DNA of 64,000 nucleotides from Sphingobium sp. AP50 (GCF_900109095.1 NZ_FNYZ01000002.1:348165-412164); one strand, 5' to 3'; positions 36,281 through 46,416 are shown, numbered from the stretch's first letter. The notes: generated from the letters alone by a model not told the origin. Numbers and translations: made by a program.

Positions 36281-37797
36281 TGCGGATGAGCCGCCGCGAC
36301 GTGGCGATGGGGCTGGCGCTGGCCGCCCTGCCCTTTCCGGTCCATGCCGCGCGTCGGCAGGATGTGCGCGATTTCGGGGCGCGCGGCGATGGCGGGACGA
36401 TCGATAGCGACGCGATCAATGCGGCGATCGCGGCAGCATCCCGCGCCGGGGGTGGGACCGTGATCCTGCCGCGCGGGCGCTATCTGTGCTTTTCGATTCG
36501 CTTGCAGAGCCGGGTCACGCTGTTGCTGGGCGAGGGCGCGGTGATCGAGGCGGCCGATCCGGCGCGGCATGCCGGGCACTATGACCTGCCCGAAGCAGGG
36601 ATCGAGCAGCTTTATCAGGATTTCGGCCATAGCCATTGGCACAACAGCCTGATCTGGGGCGAGGATGTGGAGCAGGTGGCGATCATCGGGCCGGGGCTGA
36701 TCCACGGGATCGGCCTGACGCGCGATGGGCCGGGCGCGCGCTGGAAGAAGCAGGCGGGCGAGCGGCCCTTGTCGATGCAGGGGATGAGCGCGGCGGAGAT
36801 CGGCCATCTGGAACCGGACGCCGCCGCGATGCAGGGGCTGGGCAACAAGGCGATCGCGCTGAAGAACGGGCGCGACATCAGGCTGTCGGGCTTCACCATA
36901 TTGAAAGGCGGGCATTTCGCGATATTGGCGACGGGCACGCGCGACCTGCGGATCGAGGAGCTGACCATCGATACGGAGCGGGACGGCATCGATCTGGATT
37001 GCGTGCGGGATGTGCTGGTGGAGCGTTGCCGGGTCAATTCGCCCAATGATGACGGGATCGTGGTCAAGAGCAGCCATGCGCTGGGCAGGGCCATCGCCGC
37101 GGAGAATATCCTGATCCGCGATTGCGACGTGTCGGGATATGACATGGGATCGCTGGTCGACGGAACGAAGCGGACCACGCAGGAGATCGCGCCCGACCGG
37201 GACCGGGTGACGGGCCGGATCAAGCTGGGCACCGAGAGCAATGGCGGATATCGCAATGTGCGGATCGAGGATTGCCGCTTCACCCGCTGTCGGGGACTGG
37301 CGCTGGAGACGGTGGACGGTGGCGTCATGGAGCATGTCGTCGCGCGCGGGCTGACCATGCGGGACGTGACGACCGCGCCGCTGTTCCTGCGGCTGGGCGA
37401 CCGGCGGCGCGGGCCGGAAGGGACGGGCATCGGCGCGATCAGAGATGTGACGATCAGCGATGTGGATGCGCGCGGGATCGATCATCGCTTTCCTGCCGCG
37501 ATTGCCGGACTGCCGGGCCATCCGATCCGGGACGTGACCCTGCGCGACGTGCATCTGGCCTATCGCGGTGGCGGGACGGCGGCGGATGCGGCGCGGGTGC
37601 CGGCGGAACTGGCCAACGCCTATCCCGAACCCAGCATGTTCGGCGTGCTGCCAAGCTGGGCGCTGTGGGCGCGCCATGCCGACGGGCTGCTGATCGACCG
37701 CTTCCACGCCGGGACGATGGCGCCGGACCAGCGGCCGCCCTTCGTCATGGAGGATGTCACACGATTTTCCGTGCGGAACACGCCGCTGTGGCGTTGA
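36280..37797 (+). CDS. GH28 polygalacturonase / rhamnogalacturonan hydrolase family protein
   Basis: A 505-residue right-handed beta-helix hydrolase with a probable Tat signal (MSRRDVAMGLALAALPFPVHA). Pectin-type catalytic features: ERDGIDLDC near 232, NDDG (256-259) supplying paired aspartates, and RIK (313-315). The classical GHG loop of endopolygalacturonases is not evident (SSHALGRAI follows instead), which fits the exo-acting or RG-hydrolase bacterial branch. Predicted to cleave galacturonate linkages in the periplasm, together with the CE12 enzyme encoded just upstream. Confidence 0.85.
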   Translation: MRMSRRDVAMGLALAALPFPVHAARRQDVRDFGARGDGGTIDSDAINAAIAAASRAGGGTVILPRGRYLCFSIRLQSRVTLLLGEGAVIEAADPARHAGHYDLPEAGIEQLYQDFGHSHWHNSLIWGEDVEQVAIIGPGLIHGIGLTRDGPGARWKKQAGERPLSMQGMSAAEIGHLEPDAAAMQGLGNKAIALKNGRDIRLSGFTILKGGHFAILATGTRDLRIEELTIDTERDGIDLDCVRDVLVERCRVNSPNDDGIVVKSSHALGRAIAAENILIRDCDVSGYDMGSLVDGTKRTTQEIAPDRDRVTGRIKLGTESNGGYRNVRIEDCRFTRCRGLALETVDGGVMEHVVARGLTMRDVTTAPLFLRLGDRRRGPEGTGIGAIRDVTISDVDARGIDHRFPAAIAGLPGHPIRDVTLRDVHLAYRGGGTAADAARVPAELANAYPEPSMFGVLPSWALWARHADGLLIDRFHAGTMAPDQRPPFVMEDVTRFSVRNTPLWR

Positions 37798-37817
37798 CGA
37801 TGATTTGGGACGGTGTT

Positions 37818-37853
37818 ACCCAAATATAGGCATATAGTTTCACAATATGGTTC
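37818..37853. promoter_or_regulatory. Pair of putative IclR-type operators upstream of rhaM
   Basis: ACCCAAATATAGGCA (37818-37832, CC-N7-GG) and TTTCACAATATGGTTC (37838-37853, TC-N7-GG) lie side by side 16-50 bases before the rhaM start, suggesting a separate promoter for rhaM-GH35-GH105-GH115. Confidence 0.5.
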
Positions 37854-37868
37854 AACAGGGAGAGCCTT

Positions 37869-38183
37869 ATGTCCATCCACGCTTTCAAGATGCAGCTGAA
37901 GCCCGGCGTGGTGGACGAATATCGCAAGCGGCATGACGAGATCTGGCCCGAACTGTCCGCGCTACTGACGGAAGCGGGCATTTACGACTATTCGATCTTT
38001 CTGGACGAAGAGACGCTGAGCCTGTTCGCGGTGCTGAAGCTGCATGACGATAACAGCCGCGACACGCTGCCCGGCCATCCGGTGATGCAGCGCTGGTGGG
38101 ACTATATGGCGCCGCTGATGGAGGTGCAGCCCGGCAACCAGCCGAAGGAATGGCCGCTCCCCCTGCTGTTCCACATGGATTGA
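37869..38183 (+). CDS. rhaM: L-rhamnose mutarotase
   Basis: A 104-residue dimeric alpha/beta-barrel-like protein that interconverts alpha and beta L-rhamnopyranose. Family marks: FKMQLKPGVVDEYRKRHDEIWPEL at the N-terminus, GIYDYSIFLDEETLSLFAVLK in the middle and MQRWWDYMAPLMEV toward the end. It has no signal peptide, so it acts in the cytoplasm before rhamnose dehydrogenase. AGGGAGA provides a good ribosome site. Only four bases separate it from the GH35 gene. Confidence 0.96.
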   Translation: MSIHAFKMQLKPGVVDEYRKRHDEIWPELSALLTEAGIYDYSIFLDEETLSLFAVLKLHDDNSRDTLPGHPVMQRWWDYMAPLMEVQPGNQPKEWPLPLLFHMD

Positions 38184-38187
38184 ACCG

Positions 38188-41187
38188 ATGCGCGCGTTGA
38201 TCCCCGCTCTGCTGATCGCCTCTGCCCTCGCCTCCCCCGCGCTGGCGCAGCAGGGCAAGCCGACCGCCAATCTGGCCGCCCCGGTCAAGACGTTCGGCCG
38301 CGTGTCCTACGACGCCCGGTCGCTGATGATCGACGGCAAGCGGCTGGTGGTGTGGGGCGGGGAATTCCACCCCTTCCGCCTGCCGTCCCCCGATCTGTGG
38401 CGCGATATCCTGCAAAAGATGAAGGCGAGCGGGTTCAATAGCGTCGCCCTCTATTTCGACTGGGGCTATCACAGCCCGAAACAGGGCGTGTACGACTTTA
38501 GCGGTATCCGCGACATCGACCGGCTGCTGACCATGGCGGAGGAAGAAGGCCTCTATGTCATCACCCGCGCCGGCCCCTATGTGAATGCCGAACTGTCGCG
38601 CGGTGGGTTTCCGGGCTGGCTGGTCAACCAGCGCGCCCGCGCCCGGACCGACGATCCGGCCTATCTGGCGGCGGTGGACGAGTGGCTGACGCATATCAAT
38701 GCGATCGTGGCGAAGCATCAGATCAACGCCGATCCCAAACGCAAATATGGCGTCATCCTGCACCAGATCGAAAATGAGCTGGCGCTGACCACGCCGGCAC
38801 AGCGGCGCTATATGGACCATCTCTATGCCAAGGCGCGGGCCGACGGCATCACCGTGCCGCTGTTCCACAATGATCAGGGGCGCAACGGCTACTGGACACC
38901 GGAAAGCAGCCCAAAAACGCCAAAAGTCGACAAGGTCGTGACCGGCCCCAACGACATTTATGCGTTTGACGGCTATCCCGGCGGCACCTGTACGGTGGAG
39001 GGCAAGCCGACCCGCGACGTGGCCGCGCCCGACTGGGGCTATTATGGTCCGGGCGGGGCGAAGGGCGGCGCGTCCGCCTCCCCCGACACGCCGGGATTTC
39101 TGGCGGAATTTGGCGGCGGCTGGTTCGACTATTGGGGATCGAACGGCGGCTATGACTGCAACGCGATCCAGCGGGGCAAGCGGTTCCAGCGCGTCTTCTA
39201 TGGCGCGAATCTGGCCAACGGGATCGGCATTCAGAGCTTCTACATGACCTATGGCGGCACAAGCTGGGGCTGGTTGCCCGCGCCGGTGGTGTTCACCAGC
39301 TATGATTATGGGTCGGCCATTTCCGAGCCGCGCGACCTGCGCGAGAAAGCGGCGGAAATGAAGCAACTGGGCGGGCTGATCGCCGCCGTCCCCGATCTGG
39401 CGGGGATGGTTCCGGCCGGGCCGGTGGAGATTTCGTCGCCCGACATCCAGATCTATCATAATAAGAGCCCGGAGACGGACGCTCGCTTCCTGATGGTGAC
39501 GCACAAGCCGTCAAACGGGCAGACGAACGACGCCTTCCGCTTCACCGCCGACCTGCCCGACGGGCGCTATACGGCGCCGATGCAGCTGAACGGCTTCGAC
39601 GCGAAATGGCTGGTCGCGGGCGTGAATCTGAACGGGCAGCGGCTGGTCTATTCGACGTCGGAGCTGCAATCGTCGCAGGATGGCGTGATGCTGCTTTATG
39701 GCCGGGCGGGCGAGACGGGCGAGACGGTGCTGCGCTATGCCTCCGCACCGACGGTGACGGTGCTGGAAGGCAAGGCAACCAGCGCCTTCGACGCGGCGAA
39801 GGGCGATTTGAAGATCGATTATAGCCATCAGGGCCGCACCCTGCTGCGGATCGAAGGCGGCGGGCGACCGGCGCTGACGCTGATTCTGGCGGATGAGGCC
39901 GAGGGTGCGCTCTACTGGCGGCAGGGCGATGCGCTGGTGCGCGGGCCGGCGCTGGTGCGCAGCGCCACGGTCAGGGGCGGCACGCTGGCGCTGACCGGTG
40001 ACATGGCGGCGCAAGGCCCGCTGGAAGTCTGGGCGCGCGGCGCGGTGCGATCCGTGACATGGAATGGCGCGGCGATCGCGACGAAGGTGGGTAGCGCGGG
40101 CAATCTGGTTGCGGTGAAGCCGCTGGCGGGGCCTGCCGACATTGCGCTGCCGACGCTGACCGACTGGCGCATGGCGAAGGGATCGCCGGAAACCGATCCG
40201 GCCTTTGACGATAGCACATGGCAGGCGATCGACCAGCGCCCCTATGCCAGCACCACCGCGCGACCCGACGGGCAGCCCAATATGAGCATGGACGCCTATG
40301 GCTTTCATGACGGCGACGTCTGGTATCGCGGGCGCTTCACCGGGACGCCGGACGCCAGGGCGCTGTCGCTTTATTATGGCGCGGGCGGGGCCGGGCTGGT
40401 GCAGGCCTTTGTCGACGGGCAGTTTGTGGGCGAGGCGGAAACGCCCAGCGGCCTGCCGCGCCCCATCACCACCGGCACGGCGCGCTTCGCCCTGCCCGCC
40501 GCGGCCCAGAGCGGCGAGCATCTGATCTCTGTCATGGTCCGCAACAACGGTCATAACTGGGATCTGGACAGCGACGATTTCCACAAGGAAGCGCGCGGGC
40601 TGATCTCCGCATCGCTGGAAGGGGGGCCGAGCGGTCGCAGTTTCGCAGTGCCGATCCGCTGGAAGATTCAGGGCAAGCAGGGTGGCGAAACCCTGCCCGA
40701 TCCGGCGCGCGGCCCGGCCAACAATGGCGGCCAATATGGCGAACGGATGGGCTGGCACCTGCCGGGCTTCGACGACAGCCGGTGGAGCAAGGTGAGCGTT
40801 CCGGCGACGCAGGCCGATGCGGGCACCAACTGGTATCGCACCGGCTTTGCGCTGAATGTCCCCAAGGGGCAGGACGCGACCATTGGCCTGAGCTTCGGCG
40901 ATGCCAGCAAGCCGCGATCGCCGGTCCGTTACCGTGTGCTGATCTTCGTCAATGGCTGGAATATGGGGCAGTTCATTGCCCATGTCGGGCCGCAACGCAC
41001 CTTCCCCATTCCCGAAGGCATCCTGAACCACAGGGGCCAAAATCATGTCGCGCTGGCGGTCACGTCCGACGGCGCGCCCGGCGATGCGCTCGAAACCGTG
41101 CGCCTCGTCACCCTGCATAATGTGAAAGGCGGTCTGCCAGTGCAGATGGTTACCGCCCCTTCTGCACCTTCAGACCTCAAGGAGTAA
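38188..41187 (+). CDS. GH35 beta-galactosidase, large exported form
   Basis: A 999-residue exported glycosidase (signal 1-20, ALASPALAQ). The TIM barrel begins at WGGEFHPFRLP; the acid/base is in QIENE (E197) and the nucleophile in FLAEFGGGW (E307). About 600 further residues form beta-sandwich domains, including two jelly-roll stretches with DSDDFHKEARG and PVRYRVLIFVNGWNMGQF, as in large GH35 enzymes. In an RG-I locus it would remove beta-galactose from galactan or arabinogalactan side chains. Sits between rhaM and GH105 in one operon. Confidence 0.92.
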   Translation: MRALIPALLIASALASPALAQQGKPTANLAAPVKTFGRVSYDARSLMIDGKRLVVWGGEFHPFRLPSPDLWRDILQKMKASGFNSVALYFDWGYHSPKQGVYDFSGIRDIDRLLTMAEEEGLYVITRAGPYVNAELSRGGFPGWLVNQRARARTDDPAYLAAVDEWLTHINAIVAKHQINADPKRKYGVILHQIENELALTTPAQRRYMDHLYAKARADGITVPLFHNDQGRNGYWTPESSPKTPKVDKVVTGPNDIYAFDGYPGGTCTVEGKPTRDVAAPDWGYYGPGGAKGGASASPDTPGFLAEFGGGWFDYWGSNGGYDCNAIQRGKRFQRVFYGANLANGIGIQSFYMTYGGTSWGWLPAPVVFTSYDYGSAISEPRDLREKAAEMKQLGGLIAAVPDLAGMVPAGPVEISSPDIQIYHNKSPETDARFLMVTHKPSNGQTNDAFRFTADLPDGRYTAPMQLNGFDAKWLVAGVNLNGQRLVYSTSELQSSQDGVMLLYGRAGETGETVLRYASAPTVTVLEGKATSAFDAAKGDLKIDYSHQGRTLLRIEGGGRPALTLILADEAEGALYWRQGDALVRGPALVRSATVRGGTLALTGDMAAQGPLEVWARGAVRSVTWNGAAIATKVGSAGNLVAVKPLAGPADIALPTLTDWRMAKGSPETDPAFDDSTWQAIDQRPYASTTARPDGQPNMSMDAYGFHDGDVWYRGRFTGTPDARALSLYYGAGGAGLVQAFVDGQFVGEAETPSGLPRPITTGTARFALPAAAQSGEHLISVMVRNNGHNWDLDSDDFHKEARGLISASLEGGPSGRSFAVPIRWKIQGKQGGETLPDPARGPANNGGQYGERMGWHLPGFDDSRWSKVSVPATQADAGTNWYRTGFALNVPKGQDATIGLSFGDASKPRSPVRYRVLIFVNGWNMGQFIAHVGPQRTFPIPEGILNHRGQNHVALAVTSDGAPGDALETVRLVTLHNVKGGLPVQMVTAPSAPSDLKE

Positions 41188-41191
41188 ATTA

Positions 41192-42307
41192 GTGGCCGCT
41201 CTCAATCATGATGTCCCGCGCGGCGCGGTGGTGGAAGCCATCGACCGGTTGATGGACAATCTGGTCAATATCAAGGACGAGACGGGCGAATTCCTGCTGC
41301 ATCTGGAAGACGGTCGTATCATCGACACCAAGGGATGGGCCGGATGGGAATGGACCCATGGCGTCGGCCTGTTCGGCATGTGGCGCTATTATGAGCAGAC
41401 CGGCGACCAGAAAGCGCTGACGATCATCAAGCAATGGTTCGAGGATCGCTTTGCCGAAGGCACGCCGACCAAGAATATCAACACGATGGCCCCGTTCATC
41501 ACGCTGGCCTATCTGTATGAGCATGAGCCGGACCCGCGTTACATCCCCTATCTGGATGTCTGGGCCGAATGGCTGATGGCCGATGACGGCCTGCCCAAGA
41601 CGGAGGAAGGCGGGTTCCAGCATATCGTCTATAATGACGTGAACCCCGGCGAGATGTGGGACGACACGCTGATGATGTCGGTGCTGCCGCTGGCCAAGAT
41701 CGGCCTGCTGCTGAACCGCCCCGCCTATATCGAGGAAGCCAAAAGGCAGTTCCTGGTCCATATCAAATATCTGTTCGATACGAAGACGGGTCTGTGGTTC
41801 CATGGCTGGGACTTTAACGGTCGGCATAATTTTGCCGAGGCGCTGTGGGCGCGCGGCAATTGCTGGGTGACGATCGCGATTCCCGAAATCATCGAGATTC
41901 TGGACCTGCCGGAAGGTGATTTCTTCCGCACCTTCCTGATCGATACGCTCGCCGCACAGGTGAAGACGCTGGCCGAAACGCAGGATGCCGAGACGGGCCT
42001 GTGGCATACGCTGATCGTCGATCCGACTAGCTATCTGGAGGCATCGGCCACGGCCGGGTTCGCCTATGGTATCCTCAAGGCGGTGCGGAAGGGTTATCTG
42101 CCGCGTCCTTATGAGGATGTCGGGATCAAGGCGGTCCGCGGCGTGCTGGCCAATATCGACGATGCGGGCGAGTTGCAGCAGGTCAGTTTCGGCACCGCGA
42201 TGGGCGACACGCAGCAATTCTACAAGGATATCGCGCTGACCTCCATGCCCTATGGCCAGAGCCTGGCCATCTGTGCGCTGGGCGAATTCCTGCGCACTTA
42301 TATCTGA
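41192..42307 (+). CDS. GH105 unsaturated rhamnogalacturonyl hydrolase
   Basis: A 371-residue (alpha/alpha)6-barrel enzyme without signal peptide, so cytoplasmic. It would hydrate and split the unsaturated galacturonate from lyase-made RG-I disaccharides, giving rhamnose and 5-keto-4-deoxyuronate for KduI. Typical blocks: TKGWAGWEWTHGVGLFGMW, catalytic aspartate region MWDDTLMMSVLPLAKIG (D157/D158), and WARGNCWVTIAIPE. Start is GTG 41192 with AAGGAG seven bases before. Notably the matching rhamnogalacturonan lyase is not in this window. Confidence 0.93.
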   Translation: MAALNHDVPRGAVVEAIDRLMDNLVNIKDETGEFLLHLEDGRIIDTKGWAGWEWTHGVGLFGMWRYYEQTGDQKALTIIKQWFEDRFAEGTPTKNINTMAPFITLAYLYEHEPDPRYIPYLDVWAEWLMADDGLPKTEEGGFQHIVYNDVNPGEMWDDTLMMSVLPLAKIGLLLNRPAYIEEAKRQFLVHIKYLFDTKTGLWFHGWDFNGRHNFAEALWARGNCWVTIAIPEIIEILDLPEGDFFRTFLIDTLAAQVKTLAETQDAETGLWHTLIVDPTSYLEASATAGFAYGILKAVRKGYLPRPYEDVGIKAVRGVLANIDDAGELQQVSFGTAMGDTQQFYKDIALTSMPYGQSLAICALGEFLRTYI

Positions 42308-42332
42308 AACAGGCGGCGACAAGGGGACGGCT

Positions 42333-44807
42333 GTGGAAGGACTGCGCCTCTTTCGCTTTCTGCCCAAGGGTGCCGCCGGCCTGATCGGGCTGGCGGCATT
42401 TTTGTGCGGCGCGCCCGCGCTGGCCGGGACATGGGTGCATGACCAGGCGCAGGTCGGCGACTTTGCGCTGGCGGCGAATGGACAGGCCGCGCGGATCGTG
42501 ATCGACCCGGCCGATCATGAGGTGGTGCGGATCGCCGCCGCGGATTTGCGAAGCGACATAGAGGCGGTGACGGGCGCGCGGGAGGGCGGCGCGGCGGAGC
42601 TGTGGATCGGCACGCTGGGCCGCAATGCCGCGATCGACCGGCTGGCGGCGGCGCGGCGGATCGACGTCAGCCGACTGAAGGGCGCGTGGGAGAGTTTCCT
42701 GATCGTGCCGGTGGAGCGACCGGCGCCGGGCGTGGCGCGGGCATTGCTGATCATCGGCAGCGACCGGCGCGGCACGGCCTATGGCGCCTATGAACTCTCG
42801 CGCGGGATCGGCGTATCGCCCTGGCACTGGTGGGCGGATGTCGCGCCGCTGCACCGGGATGCGCTCTATGTGGCGCGGGGCACGCGGCGCTTTGGCCCGC
42901 CATCGGTGCGCTATCGCGGCATCTTCCTGAATGACGAGGATTGGGGGCTGGTCCCCTGGGCAGCGGGCACCCATGCACCGGGCGAGAAGCCTTTGGGGCC
43001 GAAAACCTATCAAAAGGTCTTCGAACTGTTGTTGCGGCTGAAGGCCAATCTGCTGTGGCCCGCGATGCACAAGGTGACGACGCCCTTCAACGCCGATCCG
43101 GCCAATGCGGCGCTGGCGGAGCGCTATGCCATCGTCATGGGATCAAGCCATGCCGAGCCGATGCTGCGCAACAATGTGGGCGAATGGACCGCACCGGCGG
43201 CGGATTTCGATTATCTGAAAAATCCGGATGGGGTGCGCCGCTACTGGGCGGAGCGGGTCGGGACCAACGCGGCCTATGAAAGCATCTGGACGCTGGGGAT
43301 GCGCGGCATTCATGACAGCGGGATGGTGGGGCCGACCACGGTCGAAGAGCGACGCGCCACGCTGGAGCGCATCTTCACCGATCAGCGGGCGATGCTGGGC
43401 AAGGCCGGGATCGGCGCTTCGCCGCAAATCTTCACCCCCTATAAGGAGGTGCTGGACGTCTATCGCGCGGGGCTGAGGGTGCCGGACGATGTGACGCTGA
43501 TGTGGCCGGACGATAATTTCGGCTATATCCGTCACTTCCCCGATGCAGCGGAACGCGCGCGCAAGGGCGGATCGGGCGTCTATTATCATCTGTCCTATCT
43601 GGGCGCGCCTTTATCCTATCTGTGGCTGTCGACCACGCCGCCGGCGCTGATCCGGGAGGAGATGGGCCGCGCCTGGGACAAGGGCGCGCGGCGCATGTGG
43701 GTGGCCAATGTCGGCGACCTGAAGCCGGCGGAACTGGCCACCGACTATTTTCTGAGCCTTGCCTGGGATGTGGATAAAGTCCGGGGACAGGCTGTGGATA
43801 AGTTTGTGGAGAAATGGGCCGCCGAGACGATCGATGCGGCGCAGGCGGGGCCGATCGCGGCGGTGCTGCGCGATTATCACCGGCTGAATTTCGAGCGGCG
43901 GCCCGAACATCTGCAATATTATCTTCCGGGTCAGAAAGCCCGGCCAAGCCCGCTGACGGTTCCGCAGGCGGATGAACGGCTGGCCGCGTTCGGGGCGATG
44001 GCGGCGGAGGCGGCGCGGATCGAGAAGCTGATGCCGGAGGCGCGGCGCGATGCCTGGTTCGAACTGGTGGGCTATCCGGTGCAGGCTTCGGCGGCCGCGA
44101 ACCGGCGCTTCTTCGCGGCGGACGCGCATGACCGGCTGCGCGACACGGATCTGGCGGAAGCGATGCGGCGCGGGGCGATCGCCCATGCGGCGGACGAGAC
44201 GCTGACGGCGCTGAACCGGCGCTATAATCGGGAGGTCGCTGGCGGCAAATGGCGCGGGATGATGGCGATGGAGCCAGCCGACGGGCAATGGCGCAGCTAT
44301 CGGCTGACGCCGCCGATCCTGCCGCCGGTCGATGCGGTTGCGCCGATGGTGGCGCCCCGACCAGGCGCAAGAGAAACAGCGAGAGAGACAGTTGTTGCGC
44401 CGCGCGATTTTGTAGCGGGGGCAGGCTGGCGACTGGTCGATGGGCTGGGGCGTCAGGGTTCTTTGCTGGCGACGACCGGCAAGGACGGGAGCGCGACAAC
44501 TTCAGTCAGCCTGCCCGTCGGGCGATGGCGGATGGTGGTGGATTTGCTGCCGACCTATGCCGACCGGGACGGTGATCCCTTGCGGCTGACGCTGCATGTC
44601 GACGGGCGGGAACAGATGCTGGAAGCGGCGCGGGAAACCGGTAGTCGCGACTGGGCGATGGGCGTGCTGGACAATCGTCTGAGCCTGCCCCTGCCGGATG
44701 AACTGCCGGGCGGACAGCATCGGGTAGCGGTGGACGCGCAGGACAGCGGGGTGAGGGTCGAGGCGATCCGCTTCCTGCCTGTGGACGCCGATCCCGCCTT
44801 GCATTAA
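42333..44807 (+). CDS. GH115 alpha-glucuronidase family protein
   Basis: An 824-residue exported glycosidase. GTG 42333 with AAGGGGA gives a signal peptide (MEGLRLFRFLPKG to APALAG); an earlier in-frame ATG inside the GH105 gene is rejected. Conserved GH115 blocks include RYRGIFLNDEDWGL, LKANLLWPAMHK, GSSHAEPMLRNNVGEW and GIHDSGMVGP. Known GH115 enzymes remove (4-O-methyl-)glucuronate from xylan; its presence with rhamnose genes is unusual and suggests glucuronate-bearing side chains in the target polymer. Confidence 0.9.
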   Translation: MEGLRLFRFLPKGAAGLIGLAAFLCGAPALAGTWVHDQAQVGDFALAANGQAARIVIDPADHEVVRIAAADLRSDIEAVTGAREGGAAELWIGTLGRNAAIDRLAAARRIDVSRLKGAWESFLIVPVERPAPGVARALLIIGSDRRGTAYGAYELSRGIGVSPWHWWADVAPLHRDALYVARGTRRFGPPSVRYRGIFLNDEDWGLVPWAAGTHAPGEKPLGPKTYQKVFELLLRLKANLLWPAMHKVTTPFNADPANAALAERYAIVMGSSHAEPMLRNNVGEWTAPAADFDYLKNPDGVRRYWAERVGTNAAYESIWTLGMRGIHDSGMVGPTTVEERRATLERIFTDQRAMLGKAGIGASPQIFTPYKEVLDVYRAGLRVPDDVTLMWPDDNFGYIRHFPDAAERARKGGSGVYYHLSYLGAPLSYLWLSTTPPALIREEMGRAWDKGARRMWVANVGDLKPAELATDYFLSLAWDVDKVRGQAVDKFVEKWAAETIDAAQAGPIAAVLRDYHRLNFERRPEHLQYYLPGQKARPSPLTVPQADERLAAFGAMAAEAARIEKLMPEARRDAWFELVGYPVQASAAANRRFFAADAHDRLRDTDLAEAMRRGAIAHAADETLTALNRRYNREVAGGKWRGMMAMEPADGQWRSYRLTPPILPPVDAVAPMVAPRPGARETARETVVAPRDFVAGAGWRLVDGLGRQGSLLATTGKDGSATTSVSLPVGRWRMVVDLLPTYADRDGDPLRLTLHVDGREQMLEAARETGSRDWAMGVLDNRLSLPLPDELPGGQHRVAVDAQDSGVRVEAIRFLPVDADPALH

Positions 44808-44826
44808 TTTCATATTGCGTGATAGA

Positions 44827-44842
44827 TGCCCACTATGTGGCA
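44827..44842. promoter_or_regulatory. Putative IclR-type operator upstream of the GPH symporter
   Basis: TGCCCACTATGTGGCA is the most symmetrical copy of the element (CCAC-TAT-GTGG inside TGC...GCA), 63 bases before the start codon. Confidence 0.6.
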
Positions 44843-44904
44843 TTTAATGCCGTGCCCGACGATAAGAATCGCAGGCGCATTCCAAGGCGAGGATGAGATA
44901 GCAC

Positions 44905-46416
44905 GTGTCTGAAACCACCCGACCGGTCCGCCTGCAAAATTATCTCGCTTATGGCTCCAACGATGTGCTGGGCGCCGGATCGATGGCGGTCATTTCGGGC
45001 TGGGTGCTGATCTTCTACACCCAATTTTGCGGGCTGAGCGCGGGACAGGCGGCGACGATCTTTGCCGTGGCGCGCATTCTGGACGCCTTCGCCTCACCCA
45101 TGATCGGTTATATTTCCGATCATTTCGGCTCGACATGGCTGGGGCGGAAATTCGGGCGGCGGCGCTTCTTCATTCTGGCCGCCATTCCGCTGTTGCCCAG
45201 CTTCGCGCTGATGTGGCTGCCGGGTCAGGGATTCTGGTATTATCTGGTCAGCTATGTGCTGTTCGAGCTGGTCTATGCGATGGAGATCATCCCGTTCGAG
45301 ACGCTGGCGGCGGAAATGTCGACCGACTATCGCACCAAGGCGAAGTTCGCGGGGTCACGCATATTGTTCGGGCAGGCATCGGCCATCCTCGCCGGCTTCC
45401 TGCCGTTATGGCTGATCAACGCGCTGGGCCGGGACAGCGCGGACACCTTCTTCTATATGGGGATGATCTTCGCGGCCCTGTTCATGGTGACGGCCGGGCT
45501 GCTCTATCTGTTCAGTTGGGAACGGCATATGCCCGGCGCGCTGGAGGCGGTGCCTGCCCGAAGCGAAGCTGGCGGGGCCGGACAGGCGCTGAAGGCGCTG
45601 TATCGCAATCTCTTTTCGACCATGCGCATCCGGGCGTTTCGCCTGCATCTGGGCATGTATCTGGGCGGTTATATCAGCCAGGACATTTTCAACGCGGCCT
45701 TCACCTTCTTCGTGATCTTCGCACTGGCGGGTTCGACCGCGATCGCGGCGGGGCTGCTGGGCACCATGTATATCGTCCAGTTCGTGGCGGTGATCATCGC
45801 GATCAATCTGGCGCTGCGAGCGTCGCCATCGCGCGCCTATCAGGTCGCGGCCGCCGATTGCGCGGTGGGGGTGTTCGCGCTGCTGGCACTGTGGCTGCTG
45901 GGCGTGCCAGCGACGTCGCCGTGGATCTGGCTGCCGATCATATTGGTGGGGCTGGGGCGCGGAGCGCTCAATTATATCCCTTGGGCGACCTATAATTATA
46001 TGGCTGATGTCGACGAGATCGTGACCGGCCAGCGGCGCGAGGGCAGCTTTGCCGGAGTCATGACCTTCGTGCGCAAGGCGACACAGGCAGCGGCCGTGGC
46101 GGGCGTGGGCTTCATCATGCAGGCGGGCGGTTTCGCGTCCGGTGCGCCGGTCCAGAGCGATGGCGCGATCCTGACCATGGCCCTGCTGCTGGGGGTCGGC
46201 ACGGTCGGGTGCCTGACGTTCGGCATTCTCGTGTCCCGGCGCTTCCGGCTGAGCCCGGCGACCCATGAGATATTGATGCGCGAGATCGAGCATCTGCGCA
46301 GCGGCGCGCGCACCCCAAGTTCGGCGGGCGCGGCCCATGTGGTCGAGGATCTGTCAGGCTGGCGCTATGACCGGCTGTGGGGCAACAACCCGGTGGCCGG
46401 ATCGGCGGCGCAATGA
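44905..46416 (+). CDS. GPH-type (glycoside-pentoside-hexuronide:cation) symporter
   Basis: A 503-residue, roughly 12-span major-facilitator-type permease. GPH features: NYLAYGSNDVLGAGSM at the first span, DAFASPMIGYISDHFGSTWLGRKFGRRRFFILA after the second, and ALNYIPWATYNYMADVDEIVTGQRREG later. Likely imports a uronate-containing or rhamnose-containing oligosaccharide for cytoplasmic GH105. Starts at GTG 44905. It is the first gene of a unit with an SGNH esterase, GH43 and LacI. Confidence 0.88.
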   Translation: MSETTRPVRLQNYLAYGSNDVLGAGSMAVISGWVLIFYTQFCGLSAGQAATIFAVARILDAFASPMIGYISDHFGSTWLGRKFGRRRFFILAAIPLLPSFALMWLPGQGFWYYLVSYVLFELVYAMEIIPFETLAAEMSTDYRTKAKFAGSRILFGQASAILAGFLPLWLINALGRDSADTFFYMGMIFAALFMVTAGLLYLFSWERHMPGALEAVPARSEAGGAGQALKALYRNLFSTMRIRAFRLHLGMYLGGYISQDIFNAAFTFFVIFALAGSTAIAAGLLGTMYIVQFVAVIIAINLALRASPSRAYQVAAADCAVGVFALLALWLLGVPATSPWIWLPIILVGLGRGALNYIPWATYNYMADVDEIVTGQRREGSFAGVMTFVRKATQAAAVAGVGFIMQAGGFASGAPVQSDGAILTMALLLGVGTVGCLTFGILVSRRFRLSPATHEILMREIEHLRSGARTPSSAGAAHVVEDLSGWRYDRLWGNNPVAGSAAQ

